Positions 41,174 through 51,832 of a DNA stretch of 64,000 bases are shown here, piece after piece (the first letter of the stretch is position 1; the number at the start of each line of letters is the position of its first letter). The notes beneath the pieces were generated by a model. That model was not told where the DNA came from and searched no databases. It worked only from the letters and a program-made list of their open reading frames with translations. The translations under genes and the position numbers were made by a program. This DNA is from Phytophthora colocasiae. Its lineage: Eukaryota; Oomycota; Peronosporomycetes; Peronosporales; Peronosporaceae. Location of the stretch: assembly GCA_018806915.1 (NCBI GenBank), contig JAGKQI010000087.1:1364001-1428000 (forward strand), written 5' to 3'.

Positions 41174-43214
41174 ATGGCTTCAGGCGCCGATACCTTCCCA
41201 GCACGTAGCAGCACGTTGTGGCCGGTGATGAACGACGAAGAACTGTCCATGGCGTCGTCTTCCTCCTCCTCTTCAGTAACCACCACGTCTGTCACTACAA
41301 CGCACCAGCAGCGCCTACTACTGCCCAGTACGAGCAACGCGCAACTTAACGAGTTGTCGGCGTTTCTGGCTTCTACTACTGCGAGTTCTGGAGCTCAACA
41401 CAGCGCCCCACAGACTTTCCTGGACGATTTACTGCGAGATGATGCGGAAGGACACCAGCAGAGCTTCCCGTTGCTCCAGAGCCATGAAGATTCAGGCACA
41501 ACGACAGATACTGGAGTCCTGAGTGACGCTGCATTCTTCTCCCTGGGAGAGGAGGCACAAAGAGACCAAACGGCGGCATATTCCTCGTCGTCTTCTACTG
41601 GTTCGCCATCGACTTCTTCTCCTGGAGCCAAAACGTCAAGACTACTGCAGTTGGAAACCAATTACGAGCGGAAGAAAAGCCGCGCAAAAATTAACAGGAA
41701 GGACCTGAACTCAAGGTTCCAAGAGCTCATGGATATCTTGCACCTGAAGGAAGACCGCAAACTGAATCGAGCCAAGATTCTGGAGAAAACTATTGAACAC
41801 ATTGAGAAGTTAACTGCAGAGCTGAATGCGCTTAAGGCAGGCCAACCACCTCAGCAACAAGGACCGAAGCAGATGCACGCAGCTCCGAGGAAGGCAGCGG
41901 TCACGTTGAATCATCCTTACCAGCTTCAAAGTGCCATGGCACAATCTATGGCACAGCAGACGCTTGTTAACCAAGCTCGCAACAATGCCGTTGGTGGTAC
42001 TCCCTTGCTGCCGTATGCTCCTCCGACATGGAATGCTTCTGCTGTTGGGACTAACCTCCCAATGGGCCCAATGATGTGGCTGCCTTGCCCTGTTGTGACA
42101 TCTTCAGGAATGATGCTGAAACGTGCAGCACCTAGTCGACCTGCTGACACCTCGAGTCGGAAGCGTGGACGAGTTGAAAGTGTAGAAAGTGTGACCACGA
42201 CGATCTCGGAACCAGTCTCGAGCTCGTCCGAGATTGAAGAACCAGAAGTCGTCGCTCCTTCTTCGTCAACCACTACAGAGTCGTCCATTTTCGAATGGAG
42301 CGCCCAAGAAATTCCTACGATTCTGTCGTACTGTGATGCATGGACGTTAGTATCAGTGATGGACACCTCTCGCGAACTTCGGAGTGCTGCACGTCGTGAC
42401 ACGCTCTGGGAAGACCTTTGCCGTTCGCGGTGGCGTATTTCCTCACAAATTGAGATCCCCCGGCCAATAGAGCAGTGGCAGAAGAACCACGACACGAATC
42501 GTATTCCAGACTGCTCCAACTTTACGGTACGATGGTTTTTATTCTTTCATGTTCATTTCACACAAGACTGACGCCTTTCTGTTGAAAAGAGCGGTGGACA
42601 ATTGTTCGCTTGTGGCCGGTCGAATAACATTGGTGTATGGGGAATGCTTTCTCATCGCTCGAACGGACACACGACAAGAACTGTCCTTCAGAATGGCAAG
42701 GCTACCGTGATGCAAGTCGTTGAGCTGTTCATCGTCGTGCAGAACATGAGTCAGGATCGTGTCCAACTTACCGACTGCATCTCGCTGACTTCTAAAACTT
42801 CGGCAGACACAAACTCAACTTTCCAACCTTTCACTGCAGCTTCAGGAGCGCACTTGATGCCCACTGTAGTGGCTTTCAACTCGGAGTCGTGTGCTACGAA
42901 GGACTTGGCTGACATTGCTCTCCACCACGGCGATCTCTGCGTCCTGAGCGTGTTTATGGCGTGTCCCGGTCTGGAGTTGGAAGATCAGTTTTTGCAGAGG
43001 TACGGAAGCTGCTGATTACTGTTTGAGTGGGTGTAAGCATTGTTGCTAATTTGTTTATGGTGAATGAAACAGAGCGGGCACTTTGAATGTACTGTTCCAG
43101 ACGAACTCCCAGGACCGAAAATGCGTGAAGGTTCACGCTCGTTGCAAGGACCACAACGACTACGACCGAACTAGAGAGAAAGCGATACTGGCTGTCCGTC
43201 AAGGCACCATCTAG
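41174..43214 (+). CDS. bHLH transcription factor fused to an F-box (three exons)
   Basis: Exons 41174-42526, 42590-42999 and 43073-43214 give 634 residues. Introns are 63 bp (42527-42589) and 73 bp (43000-43072), GT-AG. After a Ser/Thr-rich N-terminus, a bHLH domain lies at about residues 165-212 (NYERKKSRAKINRKDLNSRF, LNRAKILEKTIEHIEKLTAE), with the basic and two amphipathic helices visible. A Pro/Met/Gln-rich middle and a basic SSRKRGRVESVE segment (nuclear signal candidate) follow. Residues about 374-420 look like an F-box (IFEWSAQEIPTILSYCDAW, DTLWEDLCRSRWRI). The C-terminal 200 residues encoded by exons 2-3 are of unknown fold. The frame is open upstream to 40922; the ATG at 41174 is preferred for position but not certain. 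Confidence 0.75.
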
Positions 43215-43600
43215 CTAGCGACTTTCAAGACACCAAGGATCCAAGTTACGAAGCTTCAGTGCCTTCAAGTGGCTGAATGTGGCGCAAGGCTCACCTCCCC
43301 CATCCCCCTCCTGCAATACGCAGCAAGGGCTATGGTACTACACGGCGTGGACATTATCCTCTCTCCACCCCGTGCATCACATCGCCTCCAACTCGCAAAT
43401 CCAGTGCCGTAGTCAGGTTCATCACCTGCACTAACGCCACGGTATTATCAGGAACGAGATTGGAGTGTGATCGATCACTAGCTGACCCTTGTCCCATATC
43501 CAACCACTTCAATGTACTTCGAAGTACAGTGTCCATACAAATAACACTTCAACCCCATTGACCATCACTCACTTCAGTAAAGTTGCTCTATTTCAGCAAC
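43215..43600. other. intergenic, 3' of the bHLH/F-box gene
   Basis: No genes or repeats were recognised before the TTAA site of the piggyBac element. Confidence 0.4.
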
Positions 43601-43604
43601 TTAA

Positions 43605-46058
43605 CCCCCCCAGCCCGAAGGAAAAAATTTGCGCCCATCGACTGAACTATCGTGTATTGAAGGGGTAGGGTTTTGCTACTAAATCAAATATAAAACTTAT
43701 CCTGTCCGGTTACAAAACTCATGCGAACCCCCACCCCTTGATGTGGGCAGCGTTGCTATCGTGTCCCGATGTATTTATCATGTGCGGTGAATGGACATTA
43801 TACAGGGTATGTGCGATTTATCATGTCCAGAGCGGCGAGAGAAATGTCAGTAGAAATAGAGACCATGCGCTCATGTGAAAGAGACATTGCTATTTTTGTC
43901 GATATTTAGACTCGCAAATCAGTGCTCAATGCGTATATTCAAACCAAGTCAAAATCTCTACGCTTCCAGCAATCGTTGATGGCGTGACCACCTTCCCGCC
44001 AGCATTCAGGGATTGCTGGCATCTGCAGCCACTCGACGGCGTCGTGGCGTCCCATCGATGTCAGACACTTCCCCACCGTCCGTCACCCGCACGCGCACTA
44101 TCTTCTTTTTGTTCTTGTCAGGCACAACTTGAGTGTCCAGACCTTTCCGACCTGTCACCACGGTCCCAACGCTATAGTACACCATAGTAAGTAGCTCCAC
44201 GCTAGCGGGATGGAAGTGTAGAAGCGATCCATGACGATGAGTCGCATTGTGTTAGGCCGCTCGTTTCCAAAAGCCGCACGCAGATTGCGCACTACCGCCA
44301 CAGGACCAGTTCTCTCTTCACGCAGTGATACGCCGTTTATTGTTCCTGCTTTACCTAAGTAAGCTTCAAACCTGTACCATACAAGATAGCAGGAACACGT
44401 ATCAGTATTAGACACGATAACAGACTTTAGTTGTCAAAAAAAAAACGAGCGTGTCAGCAGACACGCCCGTGTACCTACCGAATACAGTAAGCAGTGTACG
44501 AATAGCACAGCATAAACAGCTAGGTACCGTATTTGAGCGGCTTGTCCTTCATATACACTCGCATACGGTTGAACGACGATCTCGACGTAACATAGCTTCG
44601 CCGAAAGCCATGATACGGGTTGGTTTGTATCCGGTATCATGGTAGTAGCAATATCTTCCCACAGACGCGGTATCATGAAGTAGAACAGTGCATTCACGGG
44701 GCTAGTGGCGGCGGAAGCTTCCTCACTGGGACCGTATAAACCATCAAAAAGGTCCGGGCAGTCGTCTTGCATTGCATGTGGTTGGCGGGCCTCGTATGGG
44801 CCTTCCATTTAGGGAAAAGGCAGCTGAGCTCCAAACTCCACGTCTTGTTTATTACTGAACCCGTCATCGTTCTCTCCCTCCGACTCTAGCGCGGCGTAGT
44901 CTGGCAACAAGATACCAGCCTTTGTGATGTTGATATCTGCTGATATAATACAGGTTAGAAATTGTTATCGTGTACACTAAACTTGTATCAGACACGATAT
45001 CAAACCTGTTGACTTGGGATTCTACAGACTCGAAGTCTTCAGCAGACTCTTCTGCGCTTACAAAAGCGGAGTCGCTACCACTATCACTGTTAGATATATG
45101 AGGTGATGTGGGGCCCATTCGTATCTCCGTATCGTCGTCGGAAGCAACTTCTGCAAAGGCTGCATCCAAGTTGCGTTGCTCTTGCGTAAGGTTACCTGTA
45201 ATCACAGCTAAACAAACACATCCGTGAAAACTAAGCCTCGAACATCACGTAATCAATAGCGCGCGTACCATTGCTTACCGGTGCTTGTGGCGTTGCGATA
45301 GGAGAAGAACGGCAGGGCTAACCGATGGTGCCGTACACGATACAAGAAATATGTTAACATGTATCGTACTTGATAAGTAGGAATGAAAATTATACCTTGG
45401 TCTTCGAAACCAGCCGACTCTTGTCCTCGGTGTCCCAGCTCGGTAGTGTAATTCGTTGAATGAGTCGATGCCAGGCGTTGTCCGACATCTAGAATATCGG
45501 GATTGTTAGTATTTGGACGCGTGACAACATAAATCACACGCATTACCGTCACTTCCACCACGAGTTTGGCTGTTTGAGGGCTGCTCTGTGGTCTTCTCTG
45601 CTTTCTGGCGCTCCAAATCGGCTGCAAAAACACAATAGTGGTCAGAAATCAGCACATTCAGCTCTAAACGCTGCAGAATACCTTTGTCGAGCTCGTCCAG
45701 AGGGTGGCAATACGTGTGCTCGGCCTCGAGCTCCCGCGGTCGCTTTGACGACCATCCTTCCTTGAGCAGCTCCGACCACCGACGGCGAAACGCCGGCCAA
45801 AAACCTTTACGTTCTAATAGAGGTACTTGGCGCGCTTCCCGTTACCTCTCTCAGCTAATATTTTGGAAATCCGTCCCATGTACACGTGCCCAGCTTTTCT
45901 GTACATGATCCCCCGTCTGCACACACATCACCTTCCCCTAGTTGACGGTAAATTTGTATGCATCCTTACAAAAACCAAGTCTAAATTTCTTATCCTGTAT
46001 TAGACACGATAAGACCCTTTTCTTATCGTGGCTAATACAAGGCTTCGGGCTGGGGGGG
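43605..46058 (-). mobile_element. piggyBac-type DNA transposon with TTAA target duplication
   Basis: Perfect 16-bp terminal inverted repeats, CCCCCCCAGCCCGAAG at 43605-43620 and its complement at 46043-46058, are flanked on both sides by TTAA (43601-43604, 46059-46062). Copies of a TTATCGTG-type subterminal motif occur near both ends. The interior holds a decayed minus-strand transposase. The element is 2454 bp. Its right end is 108 bp before the ATG of the XRN1 gene. Confidence 0.93.
44006..45633 (-). pseudogene. decayed piggyBac transposase (DDE_Tnp_1_7 type)
   Basis: Successive minus-strand pieces in different frames, in N-to-C order, are 45633-45253, 45205-44864 (acidic), 44808-44434 (FDGLYGPSEEASAATSPVNA, YFMIPRLWEDIA), 44415-44155 (RPNTMRLIVMDRFYTSIPLA) and 44200-44006 (TMVYYSVGTVVTGRKGLD). 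The DRFYTS and YSVGT...TGRKG blocks are diagnostic of piggyBac-type transposases. Stops and frameshifts separate the pieces. The third catalytic region and the C-terminal zinc-binding tail were not found. Confidence 0.85.
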
Positions 46059-46169
46059 TTAATTTTTAAATCAGGAGTGATGGTACTCCCCCTTCACACC
46101 GCGCATTAGCCAAAGAGACGGCCACGTAGATCAAAGCTCCTTCTTCGCCGCGTTCTACCGTCGCTCATC

Positions 46170-49100
46170 ATGGGTATCCCGCGCTTCTACCGGTACATGT
46201 CGGAGCGTTATCCGCTGCTGAACCAGCCCATCTCCGATGTCTCGCTGCTGCCCGAGTTCGACGCCTTCTACCTCGACATGAACGGTATCGTACATAACTG
46301 CACGCACTCGGACGCCGCTGACGACGCCCTCAACTCGCTCTCATTGGAGGGACAGCTGCACGGCATCTTCACGTACCTGGACAGACTCATCACGCACATT
46401 ATCAAGCCCAAGAAGCTCGTGTACATCGCTATTGACGGTGTAGCGCCACGTGCCAAGCTCAACCAGCAACGCTCCCGTCGCTTCCGGGCCGGTCTGGATC
46501 GCCAGGAGGCTATTGAGAAGGAGAGGTACATGCAGATCAAGCTGGAGGACGAGAAGAACGGACACAAGGCCAAGCCTACAGCCAATAAGTTCGACTCGAA
46601 CTGTATCACACCTGGTACGGAGTTTTTGAGTAAGTTGTCGCAGCATTTAGTGTACTTTGTACGGCAAAAGATGAAGAACGACCCGTTGTGGGCCAGACTG
46701 GAGGTCTTTTTCAGCGGCGCTGAAGTGCCTGGAGAAGGAGAGCACAAGATAGTGGAGTTCATCCGCCACAGGAAGATGCAGACAGACTATGAAGCTAATA
46801 TCAGGCACTGCATGTACGGCAGTGATGCAGATCTGATGCTTCTGGGACTGATGACTCATGAACCGCATTTCACCCTTGTGAGAGAGACTGTGGTCTGGGG
46901 AAATAACCACAAGAAGGTCGCGGCCAAGCAGATTGAAGAGCAGCAGTGGCAACTCGTTCACTTGAGCTTGTTCCGAGAATATTTGATGATGGAGATGAGA
47001 GTGCAACCGCCTTTGGATGGAGAAAGGATGCTGGATGATTTCATTCTGCTGACGTTTTTGCTCGGAAATGATTTCATTCCACACAGTCCAACACTGGAGA
47101 TTAGTGAAGATGCCATCCCGTTGCTGCTCAAGGTGTATCGAGAATTGCTGGAGAACCATAAAGGAAGTTATCTTACATTGAACGGCAAGATCACGAATGT
47201 GAAGCTGCTGCAGGAGTTATTTCAGACTATTGGAAACCAGGAAGAAGAGATTCTTATTAATCGTGCAATGGAGGACAAGAGGCGCTCTGGGCGTCGTGGT
47301 GGACGACAGCAGTCTAAACAGCATGATGTCGATGCAGCAGAGGTTCAGAAAGCAATTATGGCTCTTCGCGATGATGACGATGATGATGATCTCCCACCAC
47401 CTTTAGTTGATGATGAAGATGAGGACGAAGAAGAAGCTGAGCGCGCATTGCTAGAGGCGTTGGATGGCCCAGAAGAGACTAGACTCTCTCTTGAGCTTGA
47501 GAAGAGCGATCGCGAAGTGCTCATGCTCGTGGGCAGTGAGAGTTTCCAGGATACAAAGTGGAATTACTATGAACGGAAATACGGTATCAAACGTGGTAAT
47601 GGCGATGCAGGTAACAAGGAACTTGAGCAGGTGAAAAAAGCATACATGGAGGCATTGGTCTGGTGTCTTGCCTACTACTTTCAAGGCCCCCAGTCGTGGT
47701 CTTGGTACTATCCTTACCACTACGCACCAATGGTGTCTGACCTCACTGACATCGAGGAGACAATCACAAATGTGAAGTTTGACGAAGACCCATCGGTCGC
47801 TGGCCCGCTGCTGCCATTCGAGCAGTTGATGTCTAACTTGCCCGCCTCGAGCGCTAATCTGGTTCCAGAGCCGTACCGATTCCTTATGGTCTCACCTTTA
47901 TCGCCGATCAAGCACTTTTACCCAGAAACCTTCGCAATTGACATGGAAGGCAAACGCAATGCTTGGGAGGGTGTGAATCTGCTTCCGTTCATTGATGTGG
48001 CATTGCTCAAGCAAGCTATTGCTCAATACTGCCCAGATTCGCAACTCACTGATGCGGAAAGGCGGCGCAATACGCTGCAGCGACTGCCAATTCGAATTGT
48101 GAGAGATTTAGACGTGCTGGATACTATGAAATCTACATTGCCTGGGGTGATTGGATTTCCAGACGTGATGTACTGCAATACTCGCGTTGAAGACTTCGAG
48201 ATCCCATCTATTCCCAATGGTGAGTTTCAGAGCAAGTTGATGGACGGAGTTGTGCTTCCACTTGCTGGATTCCCCTCACTTTACACGGTACCTCTTGAGA
48301 GCACTCGAATTGCCAGTGTTGGCTTGAATTGCTTTGGTATGGCCTCACGCAAGTCAAGTCTCATCCTTCAGCTTCCAGCCTCTGGAAAACTGAATGACAG
48401 CGACAACGCTACTGCTGATGAGATTAATCCTCGTGAACTGTTGGGCAAGACTGTGTTAGCGAACTGGCCAAATCTTCACGAGGTGCTTGTGGTGGGCATT
48501 AGTACGCTTTCCGGAGAATATCGATTGAAGCACTCCAGCCACCGTCACAATAACCACCATCATAAGCATAATGAGGTTGTCTACACCCCATATGGCTCCG
48601 ATGAGAAGAGTGCGTGGGCGTATTACGCACAGACAGAGGTGGTGAAAATGTTGTCAGGACGGGGTATCCCAGGTAGTGGAGGTATCGATCTGGGTAGGAC
48701 TGGAATTACAACGGTACTGCACGTGCTGCCTCTTCAGGGAATGGTGTCAAATCCGATGACGGGTGCTATTGAGAAGAAGTTTGGTGAAGTTGAAGCGTTC
48801 GTTCCTGCTCAGCTTACGGTTAGAAACCACAAACTCCTGGATGCCCGCTTTGAAGAAACGGGCACATTGCCACTGAACGAGCGCTTTCCTGTTGATTCGA
48901 AGGCACTAATTACTAATGGCAAGTGGCTGGGCTGTACAGCCATCGTGCGCTCCCAGGACGAAGAACAGCACACAGTTACTGTTCATGTGAACACGATTGA
49001 CCAGGAGCCGCCGTTTGGATACGTAATTGCGCAGAAAATCGCTGAAAAGTATTTCCCAGGCTATTTGGTGGCTCAAAAGCTGGGCATTTCGGCGTCGACA

Positions 49101-50945
49101 TTGGGTTTGCTCACAGGAAGCGTGATTATCAAGCCAAGTGGTACCGACATTGGACTGAACATTCGCTACCGCAAGGAGTTATTGCTCCCTGGTTATTGCC
49201 GCCTTGTAAGTCGTGACAACAGCAGCTCGAACCCAGCGGATGACGTCAACGTCTGGAGAAAGGGTGACATTGTGAAGATTGTTGGAAGCAGTGGAACTGA
49301 AGGGGGTGACTCGAATTCCGGAGGGTCTCCTACGAGAAATGGCAGTGCTACTGCTTGGGAATACACTGAGCGTGCGGTCCAGCTTATTGCATCCTACCAG
49401 AAGGAGTTCCCGGAGGTTGTTCGCAATCTGAGCCGACTTCCGTTTGCAACGACTTATCAAGGTAAAGACGTGTTTGGCATCAACGAGGCGGAACGTGTGG
49501 ACGTAAAGGCAGAAGCTGTAAAGCAGTGGATCAAACAGCAGCACTTGGGAGCTAGTGAGAACTCAAAGCATATCCCAATTACATCTGAGTACATTGCTCT
49601 GAACGCTGTCCGCGCTATGGAAGCAGCAGGAACATTACGTGCGAAGGAGCGCTCCAAGGCTGCTGAGGAACAGCGGGCTGCCCCTGTCGTTGCAACTGTC
49701 AACGCTGCGGATCTCTTCCGTCCGAATCCGCTTGTGAATCAAGATTTGACGGGTCACGAAGTCTCGCAGCGATCATCAGTGAACCGGGGTGCACCAAACC
49801 TAGGCGACCGTGTGATCAATATTAGTGCGCGTGGAGTACCGTTTGGTCACCGTGGCACGGTTGTTGCTACCCACGTAAGTAGCAGGTGCGTTGAGGTCCT
49901 CTTTGACGAGAGCTTTACGGGTGGTGAAGCACTTTATGGAACTACAAGTCTCGACCGCGGCAAGATCGTGGCCTGGAACAACTTGCTGTGTGTATCAGTT
50001 CCACCTGGGACCAAGAAGCAACACCACAACAGCAGATCAAAACAAGGGCAGAAAAATGGGAATGGACAGAAGCATAATGGAGCTACTCAGACACGCACTT
50101 CTAGTGGAGCACCAGTTATCAGCACCAATACGCGTGTGCCCAAGAGGATTCTCAAGAGCGACAAGACTACTGTGACAGCTCCGACCCCGTTGGTACCGCC
50201 ACCACCGCCAATTCCTGCTGCAATGCCAGTCCCACCCAACCCGAAAAAGATTCAACAGCTCATTCAGAAATGGAGCTTTGACGGCGAAGTTGCAACTCTC
50301 CAAAGCGTAAAATCTGATGTCACCAAGAAAGAAGAGCCAGTAGCAGCTCCAGTTACTGAGGAGAAGCTAGCTCCGTCTGTAGCAGCGCTGTTTTCAGCAG
50401 TCGAGGCAGCGCCTGCACCTGTGGACCCACTGATGAACCTGTTCCCTCACATGTACGATCAATCTTCTAGTGGTGCTTCATCGCTGCTAACGCCCCCGCT
50501 ACCAAATGGAGCTCCGGCACAGCCCCCACTACCTCAAGCTTACTACCCAACGCCGATGCCTGGACAGCAGCCGCAGCTCTTCCTCGTGCCTGATGGTTCC
50601 TATGCACCGATGTACGCTCCTCCTCCACCTGGTGCATACCCGCCACCTCAGCCTCCAGCTCCCATGCCTCCTAGTGAGGAAGAGTACCCTCCGCTCGGAG
50701 CGATGCCTTCCAAGAGTGATAAGAAGGCAAGTGCCTCAAAGGAGGCTTCAACTTCAACGTCAGATGAAGGAAAGAAGCACAGCGGCAAGGACAAGAAGAG
50801 CACCTCTGATGGTGACGCAGCCCAGAAACCGACAGGAGCTCAGAAGAAGTGGATGCCGAAGCAGAACAACGGCGCTAAGTCAAAGGGTGGACCACAGCTA
50901 TTGCTCCCGTCTCAGGTGATGCGTCAGCAAAAGCCTCAGCAGTGA
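46170..50945 (+). CDS. XRN1: 5'-3' exoribonuclease XRN1-like
   Basis: An intronless 1591-residue protein. The N-terminus MGIPRFYRYMSERYP and FYLDMNGIVHNC, then SGAEVPGEGEHKIVEFIR (about 184-200) and YGSDADLMLLGL (about 216-227), are conserved XRN catalytic motifs with their acidic metal ligands. LTFLLGNDFIPHSP continues the catalytic core. An acidic insert (about 405-430) interrupts the middle region. Later regions fit the PAZ-like/SH3-like domains of XRN1. The C-terminus is Pro/Gln/Ser-rich (PPPPPIPAAMPVPPNPKK, EEYPPLGAMPS) and Lys-rich at the end, probably docking sites for decapping partners. It degrades decapped, 5'-monophosphate mRNA in the cytoplasm. The large C-terminal extension favours XRN1 over XRN2/RAT1. 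Confidence 0.93.
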   Translation: MGIPRFYRYMSERYPLLNQPISDVSLLPEFDAFYLDMNGIVHNCTHSDAADDALNSLSLEGQLHGIFTYLDRLITHIIKPKKLVYIAIDGVAPRAKLNQQRSRRFRAGLDRQEAIEKERYMQIKLEDEKNGHKAKPTANKFDSNCITPGTEFLSKLSQHLVYFVRQKMKNDPLWARLEVFFSGAEVPGEGEHKIVEFIRHRKMQTDYEANIRHCMYGSDADLMLLGLMTHEPHFTLVRETVVWGNNHKKVAAKQIEEQQWQLVHLSLFREYLMMEMRVQPPLDGERMLDDFILLTFLLGNDFIPHSPTLEISEDAIPLLLKVYRELLENHKGSYLTLNGKITNVKLLQELFQTIGNQEEEILINRAMEDKRRSGRRGGRQQSKQHDVDAAEVQKAIMALRDDDDDDDLPPPLVDDEDEDEEEAERALLEALDGPEETRLSLELEKSDREVLMLVGSESFQDTKWNYYERKYGIKRGNGDAGNKELEQVKKAYMEALVWCLAYYFQGPQSWSWYYPYHYAPMVSDLTDIEETITNVKFDEDPSVAGPLLPFEQLMSNLPASSANLVPEPYRFLMVSPLSPIKHFYPETFAIDMEGKRNAWEGVNLLPFIDVALLKQAIAQYCPDSQLTDAERRRNTLQRLPIRIVRDLDVLDTMKSTLPGVIGFPDVMYCNTRVEDFEIPSIPNGEFQSKLMDGVVLPLAGFPSLYTVPLESTRIASVGLNCFGMASRKSSLILQLPASGKLNDSDNATADEINPRELLGKTVLANWPNLHEVLVVGISTLSGEYRLKHSSHRHNNHHHKHNEVVYTPYGSDEKSAWAYYAQTEVVKMLSGRGIPGSGGIDLGRTGITTVLHVLPLQGMVSNPMTGAIEKKFGEVEAFVPAQLTVRNHKLLDARFEETGTLPLNERFPVDSKALITNGKWLGCTAIVRSQDEEQHTVTVHVNTIDQEPPFGYVIAQKIAEKYFPGYLVAQKLGISASTLGLLTGSVIIKPSGTDIGLNIRYRKELLLPGYCRLVSRDNSSSNPADDVNVWRKGDIVKIVGSSGTEGGDSNSGGSPTRNGSATAWEYTERAVQLIASYQKEFPEVVRNLSRLPFATTYQGKDVFGINEAERVDVKAEAVKQWIKQQHLGASENSKHIPITSEYIALNAVRAMEAAGTLRAKERSKAAEEQRAAPVVATVNAADLFRPNPLVNQDLTGHEVSQRSSVNRGAPNLGDRVINISARGVPFGHRGTVVATHVSSRCVEVLFDESFTGGEALYGTTSLDRGKIVAWNNLLCVSVPPGTKKQHHNSRSKQGQKNGNGQKHNGATQTRTSSGAPVISTNTRVPKRILKSDKTTVTAPTPLVPPPPPIPAAMPVPPNPKKIQQLIQKWSFDGEVATLQSVKSDVTKKEEPVAAPVTEEKLAPSVAALFSAVEAAPAPVDPLMNLFPHMYDQSSSGASSLLTPPLPNGAPAQPPLPQAYYPTPMPGQQPQLFLVPDGSYAPMYAPPPPGAYPPPQPPAPMPPSEEEYPPLGAMPSKSDKKASASKEASTSTSDEGKKHSGKDKKSTSDGDAAQKPTGAQKKWMPKQNNGAKSKGGPQLLLPSQVMRQQKPQQ

Positions 50946-51170
50946 CAGACTCCAACGACACCAAGACCAGCTCGAGACTGTATCTGATGACTAACTGTAG
51001 AGTGTGTTCAAAAATATACAGCACAGGCTTCCTCAGAACCAACCTCCTACTTGTATATTGAAGACAAGGCGCTCAAGGACGAGTTCACCTCATCCTCAAC
51101 CTCGAACATATGCCCAACATGACCATGGGTCGCTCCTCAACCACTTCCTCATCGGAGTCCAGGTACAAGG

Positions 51171-51776
51171 ATGACTGTAGTCAACGCAAGTTCCAGTGCA
51201 ACCTCTGCATTGATCTCCACAGCGAAGACTATCAGCAGTCCGAGATCTGCCCTTCGATTTACTGACGAGAATGTGGCGACGATCGACCAGCTTCCGCGTG
51301 GGATGGCCCATAACGCTGCACGTACACCCCGATCCAAGGATATTCCTCGAACTGGAACACTATCCAAGCAACTGACGAGCAACGAGGCCAGTAACGTCGG
51401 TAAAGATGCCCCGTGCTTGGAACCGGAAACCTCGCCATCTCGTAGAGGATCCAACGGCCCGGATCTAGCAAGAAAAGCAGCTCGTCGGGTCAATGTCTGG
51501 AAGAAAACTGAGCAGGATAAACGCGGAGAGGAGGAACGTGCTCGACAAGCCAAGCATGAGCAGGAAAAAAAGCGACAGAACCATGCTGCCCATGCGAAAC
51601 AACGTCGACGTGCCGAGATTTACGCACTCAATGCTTTACTGCGGCAATTGCAGCAGGAAAAAATCGCTCGGTATATTGCAGCACAGAAGGAGGCCCAAGA
51701 GCAAGCGGATTCCCAAATGGGAGCGAGTCTTACGAACGAAGCCACATTACGCCAGGTCCAAGCTGTGGGAGTTTAA
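51171..51776 (+). CDS. basic coiled-coil protein of unknown function
   Basis: A 201-residue frame. The N-terminal 100 residues are Ser/Thr-rich and probably disordered; the C-terminal half is a highly charged helix (KKTEQDKRGEEERARQAKHE, RQLQQEKIARYIAAQKEAQE). No domain is recognised. The start is uncertain: an ATG at about 51119 in another frame with a GTACAAG donor after it could be a first exon. It is convergent with the IQ-motif gene on the minus strand, about 56 bp apart. Charged coiled coils of this type are frequent in cytoskeletal and flagellar proteins, but nothing specific supports that here. Confidence 0.5.
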   Translation: MTVVNASSSATSALISTAKTISSPRSALRFTDENVATIDQLPRGMAHNAARTPRSKDIPRTGTLSKQLTSNEASNVGKDAPCLEPETSPSRRGSNGPDLARKAARRVNVWKKTEQDKRGEEERARQAKHEQEKKRQNHAAHAKQRRRAEIYALNALLRQLQQEKIARYIAAQKEAQEQADSQMGASLTNEATLRQVQAVGV

Positions 51777-51832
51777 AGTAAAACAATAGATTGCTCTGCA
51801 TGTACAAGTGCAGCGCTTTCTGTATATGAATT

